A stretch of DNA of 64,000 nt, from NCBI RefSeq assembly GCF_003609635.1, contig NZ_MCIA01000014.1:1-64000 (forward strand), read 5' to 3'. The stretch comes from Lacrimispora algidixylanolytica (GTDB lineage Bacteria > Bacillota > Clostridia > Lachnospirales > Lachnospiraceae). Below the pieces are notes generated by a model. The model searched no databases. It saw nothing but the letters and a program-made list of their open reading frames with translations, and was not told the origin of the DNA. Both the position numbers and the translations under genes were made by a program. Each line of letters opens with the position of its first letter. Positions within the stretch are counted from its first letter, which is position 1. Of the stretch, positions 55,471-64,000 are shown piece after piece.

Positions 55471-55841
55471 AAGGTATTGCCTTCTTTCTTTGTATTTTCT
55501 CTGTCGATACCATTCTTTCTATCTATATTAGCAGATTTTCTTTCCCATGGCTAGAGGACCCATGTATAACTTGTTCTCAACCTTTCTTATTATCAATTCT
55601 CTTATTAGCTTCCCAGTAAAAGACTTAAATCTGATCTCCTTGTTAATATCGATTCATTAAATCATGGTTTACAAAACAAACGGAAATTTATTTGTAATAG
55701 GTGAAAGATACATAACGTTCTTTCAAATTAACTCAAATGACCATTGGCAAAAAAGTTGGGGATAAACTTTTTATGCCATTATCCCATTCATTTGAATTCA
55801 CATTTAAAAACAAACCACGAAAAAAGAAGGAGAGAAAAATT
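55471..55841. other. Intergenic region between the M42 gene and the endolysin gene
   Basis: 371 bases, AT-rich. The plus frame of the endolysin remains open back to 55737 but lacks a ribosome-binding site there. TTTACA near 55668 followed by AT-rich sequence could be a weak promoter. No gene, repeat or strong hairpin was seen. Confidence 0.5.
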
Positions 55842-56606
55842 ATGGCAGATTACAACAACTCAAGTTACACTTATGCACAGGTGCTTGCAGGCACCGGATA
55901 TTATATGATGGATGATAAACTGCGTTACAGCGCAGGCGTAAAAACAATGCAGGAAAAATTGAATGCGGCAGGATATAACTGTGGCACTCCTGATGGTAAG
56001 TTTGGAAGCGGTACCAATACTGCGGTGAGAAATTTCCAAAAGGCAAAAGGTCTTACGGTAGATGGTAAGGCTGGAAAAGCTACTCTTGCAGCTCTTGGTG
56101 GTTCTTCCGGTGACGGAACTATCTATTGTAGCAATAGTTATTTATCCACAAAGCAAATGACAGTGAATGCCCAGTATATCCTTAACTATCTGAGAAAAAA
56201 AGGTTGGACCAAAAATGCCATTTGCGGTATGCTTGGAAATATGCAGACGGAAAGTAGCATTAACCCTGGTATTTGGCAGAGTCTAGATGAAGGCAACTTA
56301 AGTGGTGGTTTTGGTTTAGTCCAGTGGACACCAGCTACAAATTATATAAATTGGGCCAACAGCAATAGTTTGGTTGTTGCTAACATGGACAGTGAGTTAA
56401 AACGTATTCTTTATGAAGTAAGCAATAATGTACAGTTTTATGCAACTTCTAAGTATAATATGTCCTTCTCACAATTTACCAAATCCACAGAAAGTGCATA
56501 CTACCTAGCTTGCGTTTTCCTTCATAACTACGAAAGACCGAAAAATGCATCCCAGGATGAGACACGGGGAAATCAGGGAACCTATTGGTTTCAAACATTA
56601 ACTTAA
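55842..56606 (+). CDS. Orphan endolysin: peptidoglycan-binding domain plus phage-tail-type lysozyme domain
   Basis: 254 residues from ATG 55842, about 9 bases after AAGGAG. No signal peptide is present. Residues about 30-90 are a PG_binding_1 domain ([54 protein letters not shown]). Residues about 105-250 match the phage tail lysozyme fold ([41 protein letters not shown]), with the Glu of MQTESS as likely catalytic residue. Phage endolysins and tail lysins carry this domain, yet no holin, capsid or tail genes adjoin it. It may be a domesticated lysin or a cargo released on cell lysis. Confidence 0.85.
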   Translation: MADYNNSSYTYAQVLAGTGYYMMDDKLRYSAGVKTMQEKLNAAGYNCGTPDGKFGSGTNTAVRNFQKAKGLTVDGKAGKATLAALGGSSGDGTIYCSNSYLSTKQMTVNAQYILNYLRKKGWTKNAICGMLGNMQTESSINPGIWQSLDEGNLSGGFGLVQWTPATNYINWANSNSLVVANMDSELKRILYEVSNNVQFYATSKYNMSFSQFTKSTESAYYLACVFLHNYERPKNASQDETRGNQGTYWFQTLT

Positions 56607-56637
56607 CGACACCAAACTGCACCTCCTGAATATAAGC

Positions 56638-56684
56638 AAACGGGTATCGCATTCCTCTATTATAGGAGTACGATACCCGTTTTT
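56638..56684 (+). terminator. Terminator of the endolysin gene
   Basis: AAACGGGTATCG (56638-56649) pairs with CGATACCCGTTT, followed by TT and G, with an inner CTCCTA-like loop stem. Confidence 0.9.
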
Positions 56685-56804
56685 GCTTTCATTTATAATA
56701 AAGAGCAATTGCTCAAATAGATTTTTCCTCTATTTTCACAATAGCTCCTAAATGTATCAAAATTTTCACTTAGAAATAAGTATCCGCATTATAATCTTCA
56801 GCCA

Positions 56805-57680
56805 TTATTTATCTTCCCAGTAATTCTGCTTAAGTAGATAAAACGGTTGTATATCACTATAGTTAAGCTGTGCTTCAAAGTGATCAGATCCAGTTGCATG
56901 TAAAGCAGGCATACTCAGCACAATGCCGTCAGGTTTTAAAAAGACTGAAATATTATCTGCCTGACTAAATGGATCCACGGTCTGATATTCTGGCGATTGA
57001 AGCTTAAGCATATCTGGGAAACTTTTTTTGTCATATGAAGTTATTGGATTCTCAGGAAAAAAGGCTTTCTTAAAAAATACTGCTGCAAAATCTGCATTTG
57101 TTGTATATAGATCTTTGAGCGTAATTTCTTTCATAGAAAGCAAGTCTATATTCAGCGTGATTAGGTCATTGCTTGGATACGCAGCATCATCAATATAACT
57201 TGGTCCCCAAAAAATGATGCTCACTACCTTATTATTTTTCAATGTAACTTCAGATTGATAATCAACGTTTAGGCTGGCATCACTTGAAAATAATGAAGTA
57301 TCTATTTTGGCAAAGCTCTGTACTTTTTCATAAATCTTAGCATTTAATGCATCATTATCCGAAAACATTGGATATTGAATTTTTATGGAACTATTCTTAT
57401 TAGGCGCTTCTGTATAAATTGACATTGTAATACTACCATCTTTAGCTTCTATTTCTTCCGTGGTCTTTAATTCATCTTTTGTTTTTGATTCATCTGTATT
57501 ACCTGAAGTCTCCGGCTCTTTCGTACTAGTTTTAACCTCTGACTCCTTAGTCGCTGTTGCATTTTTTGTTTCTTGTTCAACGGTTATGGTTTGTGATACG
57601 TCTTTTGCCTTTTCCCCGCAACCAGCAATTAGAGAGCAAGAAAATATGATAACGCTAAGTAACACTAATTTTTGATTCAT
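56805..57680 (-). CDS. Lipoprotein with DUF3298/DUF4163-like (RsiV-type) domain
   Basis: 291 residues. LIAGC gives a lipobox (Cys 21). A 60-residue low-complexity Thr/Glu/Lys linker (ETKNATATKESEVKTSTKEPE) follows. The C-terminal domain (about 85-290) resembles DUF3298/DUF4163: SSIKIQYPMFSDNDALNAKIYEKVQSF, YQSEVTLKNNKVVSIIFWG, LNIDLLSMKEITLKDLYTTNADFAAVFFKK. In RsiV this fold binds lysozyme, so a surface sensor or lysozyme-binding role is possible; here there is no anti-sigma part. The lysin gene on the opposite side may be coincidental. Confidence 0.8.
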   Translation of the reverse strand: MNQKLVLLSVIIFSCSLIAGCGEKAKDVSQTITVEQETKNATATKESEVKTSTKEPETSGNTDESKTKDELKTTEEIEAKDGSITMSIYTEAPNKNSSIKIQYPMFSDNDALNAKIYEKVQSFAKIDTSLFSSDASLNVDYQSEVTLKNNKVVSIIFWGPSYIDDAAYPSNDLITLNIDLLSMKEITLKDLYTTNADFAAVFFKKAFFPENPITSYDKKSFPDMLKLQSPEYQTVDPFSQADNISVFLKPDGIVLSMPALHATGSDHFEAQLNYSDIQPFYLLKQNYWEDK

Positions 57681-57866
57681 TTAATACCTCCAATCATTAT
57701 ATCTTGCGTAATCTCTTTATCATAATAAATACTGTTAGCATCATAACATAAGTCGTAATAAAAACGGTACTATTTGTAACTTTTCCCGAAACAAATCCTT
57801 ATTACACCTTTGCCTTAAGTTACACTCGTTTTCTTTTTATCAATCCCTTTCTTAATGATTTCCACA

Positions 57867-57914
57867 AAAAATGCGTCTTGAACGGACTTTATCAACCGTT
57901 CAAAACGCATTTTA
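57867..57914 (-). terminator. Terminator of glnN
   Basis: An 18-bp stem (57867-57884 with 57896-57914, one mismatch) followed by T-rich sequence on the minus strand. It lies 30 bases past the stop of glnN. Confidence 0.9.
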
Positions 57915-57943
57915 AGATTAACTATATGGTTTATTATTTGATA

Positions 57944-60061
57944 TTATACTTCGAAGATCAAATCGCCGTAGCTTGGTAATGGCCATAAATCTTTGTCTAC
58001 GATCATTTCCAGCTTATCAGCAGGTGCACGTAGAGCTGCCATAGCAGGAACTACTTCATCATGGTATGCAGTTGCCTGCTCTTTGTTTTCACTAATTGCA
58101 GAACACTTATCAGTCAGTTCTATCAGAGCAGATACGGCTACCTTCATATCAGAAAGGTATGCGCTTACTTCAATGAGAAGTTCTTCCTGCACGCTGGTAT
58201 CTGCATCAGGACATGCAGACTTAATCTTTCCTAAGGAATCTGCCAAAATGGTAGTGTATTTTACAACTGCAGGTATGAGCTGCTTTCCAGTCATATCGAT
58301 CATGGTTCTTGCTTCAATGTTAATGGCTTTGGTGTAAGCTTCATATTCGATCTCAACGCGAGATTCTAACTCAGCCTTTGTAAATACTTTGAATTCTTCA
58401 AACATGTTAACAGCAGCTTCTGTTGCAAGAGCTGGAATCGCATCAATCATGGACTTAAGGTTTGGAAGTCCTCTCTTCTCTGCCTCTTCTACCCATGCAT
58501 CTGAGTAACCGTTGCCGTTGAAGATGATTCTTCTATGAGCAGCCAACTGCTCCTTAATTAAATCATGTACTGCGGTATCAAAATCATCTGCCTTTTCAAG
58601 AACGTCAGCCGCTTCTTTAAATGCCTCTGCCGTAATCGTGTTTAACACTACGTTAGGAGAAGAAATGGAGTCAGCGGAACCAACCATACGGAATTCAAAC
58701 TTATTGCCTGTAAAAGCAAATGGTGAAGTTCTGTTACGGTCTGTTGCATCCTTAGATAAATCAGGTAATGTTCTTACACCAGTCTTTAATGTACCGCCTG
58801 ACTTGGAGCTAGTAGCTTCACCAGTGCTGCAAAGCTGATCAACAACGTCTTCTAACTGTTCGCCAATGAATACGGAGATGATCGCTGGAGGTGCCTCGTT
58901 GGCTCCCAGTCTGTGATCATTTCCTACATCTGCTGCAGATTCACGAAGCAGGTCTGCATGTTTATCAACTGCCTTTAAGATACAAGATAATACAAGTAAG
59001 AACTGAATATTTTCATGGGGTGTCTCACCTGGATTTAATAAATTAATACCGTTGTCAGAAGTTAAGGACCAGTTATTATGCTTACCGGAACCATTAACAC
59101 CTGCAAATGGTTTTTCGTGAAGCAGGCAGTTAAGTCCATGGCGTCCTGCCACTTTCTTAAGTATCTCCATAACCAGATGGTTATGATCTACTGCTACGTT
59201 TACCTGCTCAAAGATAGGTGCCAGCTCGTGCTGTGCGGGAGCAACTTCATTATGCTGTGTCTTAGCTGGAACGCCTAACTTCCAAAGCTCTTCATTTACT
59301 TCCTTCATGTAAGCAGCAACTCGTTCGCGAATGGCTCCAAAGTAATGATCTTCAAGTTCCTGACCCTTAGGAGGCATAGCACCAAATAAGGTACGGCCAG
59401 CATAAATTAAATCTTTTCTCTGTAAATATTTATTGTGATCCACCAAGAAGTACTCCTGTTCCGGTCCAACGGAAGGGGTAACTCTCTTTGATGTGGTATT
59501 TCCAAATAATTTTAAGATTCTTAAAGCCTGCTCATCAACAGCCTCCATGGATCTTAAAAGAGGTGTCTTTTTATCAAGTGCTTCTCCAGTGTAAGAGCAA
59601 AAAGCAGTTGGAATGCAAAGGGTAACGCCAATGGCATCTTCTCTTAAGAATGCAGGTGAGGTACAATCCCAAGCAGTATAACCTCTTGCTTCAAAAGTAG
59701 CTCTAAGTCCACCAGATGGGAATGAGGATGCATCCGGCTCTCCTTTTACCAGCTCTTTGCCGGAAAATTCCATGATGACTTTTCCTTCAATAGTTGGTGC
59801 GGAGATAAAAGAATCATGCTTTTCTGCTGTAATGCCTGTAAGTGGCTGGAACCAATGGGTGTAGTGAGTAGCACCTCTCTCAATTGCCCAGTCTTTCATT
59901 GCATGTGCAACTACATCAGCAATGGAAGGATCTAACTCTGCGCCATCCTCAACCGTTTTCTTTAATTTCTTGAAAACAGATTTTGGTAAACGCTCTCTCA
60001 TAACGGTCTCGTTAAATACATTCTTGCCAAACTTCTCGGCTACGTTTACAACTTCACTCAT
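57944..60061 (-). CDS. glnN: Type III glutamine synthetase (GlnN)
   Basis: 705 residues, the length of GSIII and far longer than [73 protein letters not shown], and [17 protein letters not shown] are signature blocks holding the ATP, ammonium and glutamate sites. It makes glutamine from glutamate and ammonia, usually as a dodecamer, and is the main ammonia-assimilating form in many Bacteroides and Clostridia. A 204-base leader with a strong hairpin separates it from fba. Confidence 0.96.
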   Translation of the reverse strand: MSEVVNVAEKFGKNVFNETVMRERLPKSVFKKLKKTVEDGAELDPSIADVVAHAMKDWAIERGATHYTHWFQPLTGITAEKHDSFISAPTIEGKVIMEFSGKELVKGEPDASSFPSGGLRATFEARGYTAWDCTSPAFLREDAIGVTLCIPTAFCSYTGEALDKKTPLLRSMEAVDEQALRILKLFGNTTSKRVTPSVGPEQEYFLVDHNKYLQRKDLIYAGRTLFGAMPPKGQELEDHYFGAIRERVAAYMKEVNEELWKLGVPAKTQHNEVAPAQHELAPIFEQVNVAVDHNHLVMEILKKVAGRHGLNCLLHEKPFAGVNGSGKHNNWSLTSDNGINLLNPGETPHENIQFLLVLSCILKAVDKHADLLRESAADVGNDHRLGANEAPPAIISVFIGEQLEDVVDQLCSTGEATSSKSGGTLKTGVRTLPDLSKDATDRNRTSPFAFTGNKFEFRMVGSADSISSPNVVLNTITAEAFKEAADVLEKADDFDTAVHDLIKEQLAAHRRIIFNGNGYSDAWVEEAEKRGLPNLKSMIDAIPALATEAAVNMFEEFKVFTKAELESRVEIEYEAYTKAINIEARTMIDMTGKQLIPAVVKYTTILADSLGKIKSACPDADTSVQEELLIEVSAYLSDMKVAVSALIELTDKCSAISENKEQATAYHDEVVPAMAALRAPADKLEMIVDKDLWPLPSYGDLIFEV

Positions 60062-60151
60062 AAATTTTCCATCCTCTCATATGAATTACCACTTAATAAA
60101 ATTAAGTCAGTTCGCCCTTTTTTTGTCTCCTCAATAACTGAATATGCAGAA

Positions 60152-60202
60152 ATAGCAGAAATGGCGCCCTCCTTTTGCAAGGAGAACGCCATCGTTCTTA
60201 AT
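60152..60202 (-). promoter_or_regulatory. Structured leader hairpin of glnN
   Basis: On the minus strand a 14-bp stem (ATGGCG, UU/GG wobbles, CTCCTT paired with AAGGAG and CGCCAT) is closed by a GCAA tetraloop, about 110 bases upstream of the start. It has no U-tract. Its position suggests a regulator of glutamine synthetase, such as a protein-bound RNA hairpin, or the 3' end of fba mRNA. Confidence 0.5.
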
Positions 60203-60265
60203 TAAAATAAATCATTTTCCTAAAAAAATCAAGTACTTTTTCAAATATTATGAAAGAAAAAACAA

Positions 60266-61129
60266 TTATGCTTTTCCAACGGAACCAAATAATTCCATCT
60301 TTTCTTTTACAGTTGTCTTAATTGCCTCTGTACCTGGAGCAAGAAGTTTTCTTGGGTCAAAGCCCTTTCCTTCTAAATCCTTACCAGCTTCAATGTACTT
60401 GCGAGTTCCCTCAGCAAAGGTAAGCTGACACTCTGTATTAACGTTAATCTTTGCAACGCCAAGGCTGATGGCCTTCTTGATCTGATCCTCAGGAATGCCT
60501 GTACCACCATGAAGAACCAATGGCATATCGCCTACTTTGTCCTTAATAGCTGCAAGAGTCTCAAAACTTAAACCAGCCCAGTCTGCTGGGTATTTTCCGT
60601 GAATATTGCCAATACCTGCTGCCAGCATGGTTACGCCTAAATCAGCTACCTGCTTGCACTCATTTGGATCAGCACATTCTCCCATACCAACAACACCGTC
60701 TTCTTCTCCACCGATGGAACCAACTTCAGCTTCAATGGACATGCCTTTTTCTTTGCAAACCTTAACAAGCTCGGTTGTCTTTTCTACGTTCTCTTCAATT
60801 GGGTAATGAGAGCCATCGAACATGATAGATGAAAATCCTGCTTCGATGCATTTATAGCAACCGTCATAAGAGCCATGGTCTAAATGAAGTGCTACTGGAA
60901 CGGTAATGTTCATCTCTTCGATCATAGCTTTTACCATAGCAGATACAGTTTTATAACCTGTCATATATTTTCCAGCACCCTCGGAAACGCCAAGGATTAC
61001 TGGGGAATTTAACTCCTGTGCTGCCTGTAAAACGGCTTTTGACCACTCAAGGTTGTTGATGTTGAACTGTCCGACTGCATATTTTCCGTCTCTTGCCTTT
61101 TCAAGCATCTCTTTCGCTGAAACTAACAT
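60266..61129 (-). CDS. fba: Class II fructose-bisphosphate aldolase
   Basis: 287 residues from ATG 61129, 8 bases after GGAGG; an ATG at 61144 lies before the Shine-Dalgarno site. The zinc ligands lie in ALHLDHGSYDGC, SIEAEVGSIGGEED and VLHGGTGIPEDQI, with GKYP near the active site. It cleaves fructose-1,6-bisphosphate to DHAP and G3P in glycolysis. Upstream of glnN with a long gap. Confidence 0.96.
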   Translation of the reverse strand: MLVSAKEMLEKARDGKYAVGQFNINNLEWSKAVLQAAQELNSPVILGVSEGAGKYMTGYKTVSAMVKAMIEEMNITVPVALHLDHGSYDGCYKCIEAGFSSIMFDGSHYPIEENVEKTTELVKVCKEKGMSIEAEVGSIGGEEDGVVGMGECADPNECKQVADLGVTMLAAGIGNIHGKYPADWAGLSFETLAAIKDKVGDMPLVLHGGTGIPEDQIKKAISLGVAKINVNTECQLTFAEGTRKYIEAGKDLEGKGFDPRKLLAPGTEAIKTTVKEKMELFGSVGKA

Positions 61130-61239
61130 ATCACGAACCTCCATTTATTTAAGTTTTTATTATTTCATTATATACCACTTTGTACTATTTGAAAAGAATA
61201 ATTTAAAAATGATTGTTTTTTTTATAACAAAGTTACATT

Positions 61240-61268
61240 TTGCTTTCATAGGGTACATGCATTATAAT
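61240..61268 (+). promoter_or_regulatory. Promoter of the MATE exporter gene
   Basis: TTGCTT (61240-61245), 17-base spacer, TATAAT (61263-61268), about 34 bases upstream of the start. Confidence 0.75.
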
Positions 61269-61302
61269 AGTATTAGAATAAATACAAAATGGGAGATATG
61301 TT

Positions 61303-62712
61303 ATGAATCAGACGACAGAAGAAGATCGATTGACAGCTCCTGATGTGGAGGCTAATTTAGTACCCCAGGCTCAGGAAACCAAGCACCTGTTTACAAACAA
61401 ACAATTGAAAAAACTTATTTTTCCTTTGGTCATTGAGCAGTTTTTAGCCGTAGCTATGGGAATGACAGACACCCTTATGGTGGCCTCCATCGGGGAAGCC
61501 GCTGTATCAGGCGTATCCATCGTGGACACGATTAATATTCTTTTGATCGGTTTGTTCGGTGCAATGGCTGCTGGAGGATCTGTGGTGGCCGCTCAATACA
61601 TCGGACGAAAGGATAAAAAGAATGTAGCAAAGGCTGCAGGACAGCTCTTTCTTGCCGTTGGAGGGCTCTCCATCGTTCTCATGGCAATTGCTCTGATATT
61701 CAACGAGCCGCTTTTGCGTCTGATCTATGGAAAAATCAGTCAGGATGTTATGGATAATGCAAAAATTTATTTTTTACTATCTGCTTTATCGTATCCCTTC
61801 CTGGCCTTTTATAACAGTGCGGCAGCGCTTTTTCGCTCCGTAGGAAATTCAGGAATTTCCATGCGGGTTTCGCTTATTGCCAATGTATTTAATATTGTAG
61901 GAAATATCATATTTATCTTCGGATTCCATATGGGTGTGGCAGGATCCGGACTCTCCACCTTGATTTCCAGAATCCTCTGTGCGGTGATCATACTGATTCT
62001 CCTTCACAGACACGCAGGACTTACCGTTGATTTTACGCTTAAGATAGATAAGGGAATGCTACGTAGAATTCTCTACATCGGTGTACCAAATGGAGTGGAA
62101 AACAGCATCTTCCAGCTTGGGAAGCTGCTCTTATCAAGCCTTATCTCCAGTTTTGGAACCGTTGCCATTGCAGCCAACGCTGTGGCAAGCACCATATGCG
62201 GACTGGAAACGATTCCGGCTACTGCCATCGGTATTGCCATGATTACTGTAGTAGGACAGTGTGTTGGAGCTAGGGAACTTGATCAGGCCAAGAAATATAT
62301 GGGCAAGCTGTTAAAAACGGCTTATATCTGGCTCATTGTATTAAATCTTTGCATTATACCATTTTTAAATGGTATAACTGGCTTGTTCCAACTTTCCCCA
62401 GAAACCAGTGCTCTGGCGGTAAGGCTGATGCTTTATCACAGCATCTGCTGCATGATGATTCATCCTCTGGCCTTTTGTCTCACCAATGGACTGCGTGCCG
62501 CAGGAGATGTCCGATTCACTATGGTGGTATCCATCTGCTCCATGTGGATCTGCCGCATCGTTTTAGCCTACTTCTTAAGCCTTCACCTTGGGCTGGGACT
62601 CATGGGTATCTGGATTGCCATGACCATCGACTGGCTGGTCCGCGCCATCTTCTTCTCCACTCGTGTTCTGAGAGGAAAATGGCGACGGTTCGCCCTTCGT
62701 ACTCTTTCTTAA
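61303..62712 (+). CDS. MATE-family multidrug/cation exporter
   Basis: 469 residues with about twelve transmembrane helices in two bundles. LIFPLVIEQFLAVAMGMTDTLMVASIGEAAVSGVSIVDTINILLIGLFGAMAAGGSVVAAQYIGRKD is the typical first half, GVPNGVENSIFQLGKLLLSSLISSFGTVAIAANAVAS the second. It exports cationic compounds in exchange for sodium or protons. GGGAGATATGTT precedes the ATG. Its stop TAA shares a palindromic TTAA with the stop of the convergent thrC gene. Confidence 0.93.
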   Translation: MNQTTEEDRLTAPDVEANLVPQAQETKHLFTNKQLKKLIFPLVIEQFLAVAMGMTDTLMVASIGEAAVSGVSIVDTINILLIGLFGAMAAGGSVVAAQYIGRKDKKNVAKAAGQLFLAVGGLSIVLMAIALIFNEPLLRLIYGKISQDVMDNAKIYFLLSALSYPFLAFYNSAAALFRSVGNSGISMRVSLIANVFNIVGNIIFIFGFHMGVAGSGLSTLISRILCAVIILILLHRHAGLTVDFTLKIDKGMLRRILYIGVPNGVENSIFQLGKLLLSSLISSFGTVAIAANAVASTICGLETIPATAIGIAMITVVGQCVGARELDQAKKYMGKLLKTAYIWLIVLNLCIIPFLNGITGLFQLSPETSALAVRLMLYHSICCMMIHPLAFCLTNGLRAAGDVRFTMVVSICSMWICRIVLAYFLSLHLGLGLMGIWIAMTIDWLVRAIFFSTRVLRGKWRRFALRTLS

Positions 62713-64000
62713 TCCAGGAAATTTAAAACAGCTTCTTTCATCTGATCCGCATCGCAAACCGTGGTATGACGTACCACTGCGGTGCGGATTTCTTCAACTG
62801 CCTGAGGCACTAAAACTCCAGACACGTTTGATAAGTGATCAATGATCTGAAACTCATCCTCAGTCTCTTGATTTCCTTCCATGGCCTCTAAGACACTTCT
62901 GGAGAATTTATATGGGCTTGCAGTTGAGGCAATAATAGTTTTTGTGTCGTCCTTCGTCTCTTCCTTGTATTTGTTATATACCGCTGAGGCAACTCCTGTA
63001 TGGGTGTCAATTAAGTAACCGGTATCTTCAAAGAGTTTCTTAATTACAGCCTTATTCTCAGCTTCCGAAGCAAATCCACCGATGAAACCATTCATCTTCT
63101 CTTTCATCTCACCATTAACGGAGTAATTACCATTTTCTCCCAATGAATTCATCAGATCCGCATTCGCTGATCCATCGCATCCGGTGCTTAAGTAAATGAG
63201 TCTCTCTAAATTGCTTGAGATTAAGATATCCATGGATGGAGAGGTGGTCAAAATAAAATCTCGATTCCTGTCATAGGTTCCAGTCTGAAAGAAGTCAAAC
63301 AGAACTTTATTTTCATTGGAAGCGCAGATTAAGTTCTTAATCGGTGTTCCCATAAGCTTTGCAAAATAAGCGGCTAAAATATTGCCAAAGTTACCGGTTG
63401 GAACCGTTACATTGATCTCTTCCCCATCTTTAATCTCTTCGCTTGAAAGAAGTTTTGCATAAGCATAAACGTAGTAAACGATCTGAGGAACCAGTCTTCC
63501 TATGTTAATGGAATTGGCAGAAGAAAGCTGATATCCTTTTTCTTCCAATAACTCAGCAAAGGCTTTGTCTCCAAAGATCTTCTTTACTCCTGTCTGGGCA
63601 TCATCAAAATTACCGTGAATAGCCGCCACATGGGTATTGTCCCCTTTTTGCGTTACCATCTGCAGCTCCTGGACAGGACTTACTCCATCCTTTGGATAAA
63701 ATACAATGATTTCCGTTCCTTCTACATCAGCAAAGCCCGCCATGGCTGCCTTGCCCGTATCACCAGAAGTGGCAGCAAGAATTACGATTTTATTATTTAC
63801 CTTATTTTTTTTTGCAGAGGTGGTCATCAAATGAGGCAAAATGGACAACGCCATATCCTTAAATGCAATCGTGCTTCCATGATATAACTCCAGATAGTAA
63901 GCACCATTTGCCTTGGATAGAGGTGCGATCTCTTCCGTATCAAATTTGCTGTCATAGGCCTTGGCGATGCAGCTTTTTAATTCAGCTTCGGTGTAATCCG
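62709..64000 (-). CDS. thrC: Threonine synthase, 5' end outside the window
   Basis: The frame runs off the window edge: codons continue upstream of 63854 to 63998 (LYHGSTIAFKDMALSIL), so the visible 430 residues are the C-terminal part of a roughly 495-residue protein. PLP-binding Lys is in STIAFKDMALS; TSGDTGKAAMAGF is the phosphate-binding region; PTGNFGNILAAYFAKLMG is the glycine-rich loop. It converts O-phosphohomoserine to threonine. No T-box or promoter can be judged since the start is missing. Confidence 0.95.
   Translation of the reverse strand, partial: DYTEAELKSCIAKAYDSKFDTEEIAPLSKANGAYYLELYHGSTIAFKDMALSILPHLMTTSAKKNKVNNKIVILAATSGDTGKAAMAGFADVEGTEIIVFYPKDGVSPVQELQMVTQKGDNTHVAAIHGNFDDAQTGVKKIFGDKAFAELLEEKGYQLSSANSINIGRLVPQIVYYVYAYAKLLSSEEIKDGEEINVTVPTGNFGNILAAYFAKLMGTPIKNLICASNENKVLFDFFQTGTYDRNRDFILTTSPSMDILISSNLERLIYLSTGCDGSANADLMNSLGENGNYSVNGEMKEKMNGFIGGFASEAENKAVIKKLFEDTGYLIDTHTGVASAVYNKYKEETKDDTKTIIASTASPYKFSRSVLEAMEGNQETEDEFQIIDHLSNVSGVLVPQAVEEIRTAVVRHTTVCDADQMKEAVLNFLD

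Overview
The window looks like a chromosomal segment of a spore-forming, monoderm, anaerobic Firmicute, most likely a gut-type Lachnospiraceae (Clostridium cluster XIVa, Lacrimispora/Lachnoclostridium-like). The reasons are the style and size of the RpoB/RpoC, EF-Tu, EF-G, S7 and S12 proteins, a spoIIR gene, a type III glutamine synthetase, a choloylglycine hydrolase, YesL-type proteins, strong AGGAGG ribosome-binding sites and moderate to low GC. This assignment is inferred from gene content; I could not search a database. No rRNA, tRNA, CRISPR array or intact insertion sequence was seen.

Layout. 0-6.6 kb is an accessory patch: a secreted DUF5722 glycosidase-like protein, an alpha/beta esterase, a creatininase-family gene interrupted by one in-frame TAG, a frameshifted tyrosine-recombinase relative that has lost catalytic residues, a type I toxin-antitoxin locus (26-residue holin-like toxin opposite a short antisense RNA) and a cell-wall-binding-repeat protein. 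6.7-26.9 kb carries the rif/str genes on the minus strand (rpoB, rpoC, then rpsL, rpsG, fusA, tuf). They are split by a 7.6-kb carbohydrate operon (two ABC permeases, an 841-residue unknown protein, a GH105-like hydrolase, an AraC regulator, a solute-binding lipoprotein). Each block has its own near-consensus promoter and terminators.

27-31.7 kb holds a membrane-anchored hypothetical, superoxide dismutase, a ddl-murI-DUF1934 operon and spoIIR behind a candidate sigma-F promoter. 31.6-39.0 kb is a TetR-controlled RND efflux operon (tetR, membrane-fusion protein, RND pump, two TolC-like proteins), which is notable in a cell that should lack an outer membrane. 39-48.5 kb is mostly core and regulatory: ispE-GntR-small acidic protein, a small alarmone synthetase, YesL, GNAT, cyclophilin, choloylglycine hydrolase, an AGCS symporter and a zinc-dependent phospholipase C-like protein. 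48.6-54.4 kb encodes a lipoprotein and a surface-polysaccharide operon (glycosyltransferase, rfbF, rfbG, rfbH, licD) making a CDP-3,6-dideoxyhexose intermediate. 54.4-64 kb holds an M42 aminopeptidase, a signal-less endolysin, a lipoprotein, glnN with a structured leader, class II fba, a MATE exporter and the 3' part of thrC, cut by the window edge.

Most worth following up: a ~140-bp multi-hairpin repeat present twice, each copy abutting the U-tract of an intrinsic terminator of a minus-strand gene; the RND/dual-TolC operon with an inverted-repeat operator around its -10; the antisense-regulated toxin; a candidate plus-strand small RNA near 44.9 kb; and the uncharacterised 841-residue protein of the sugar operon.
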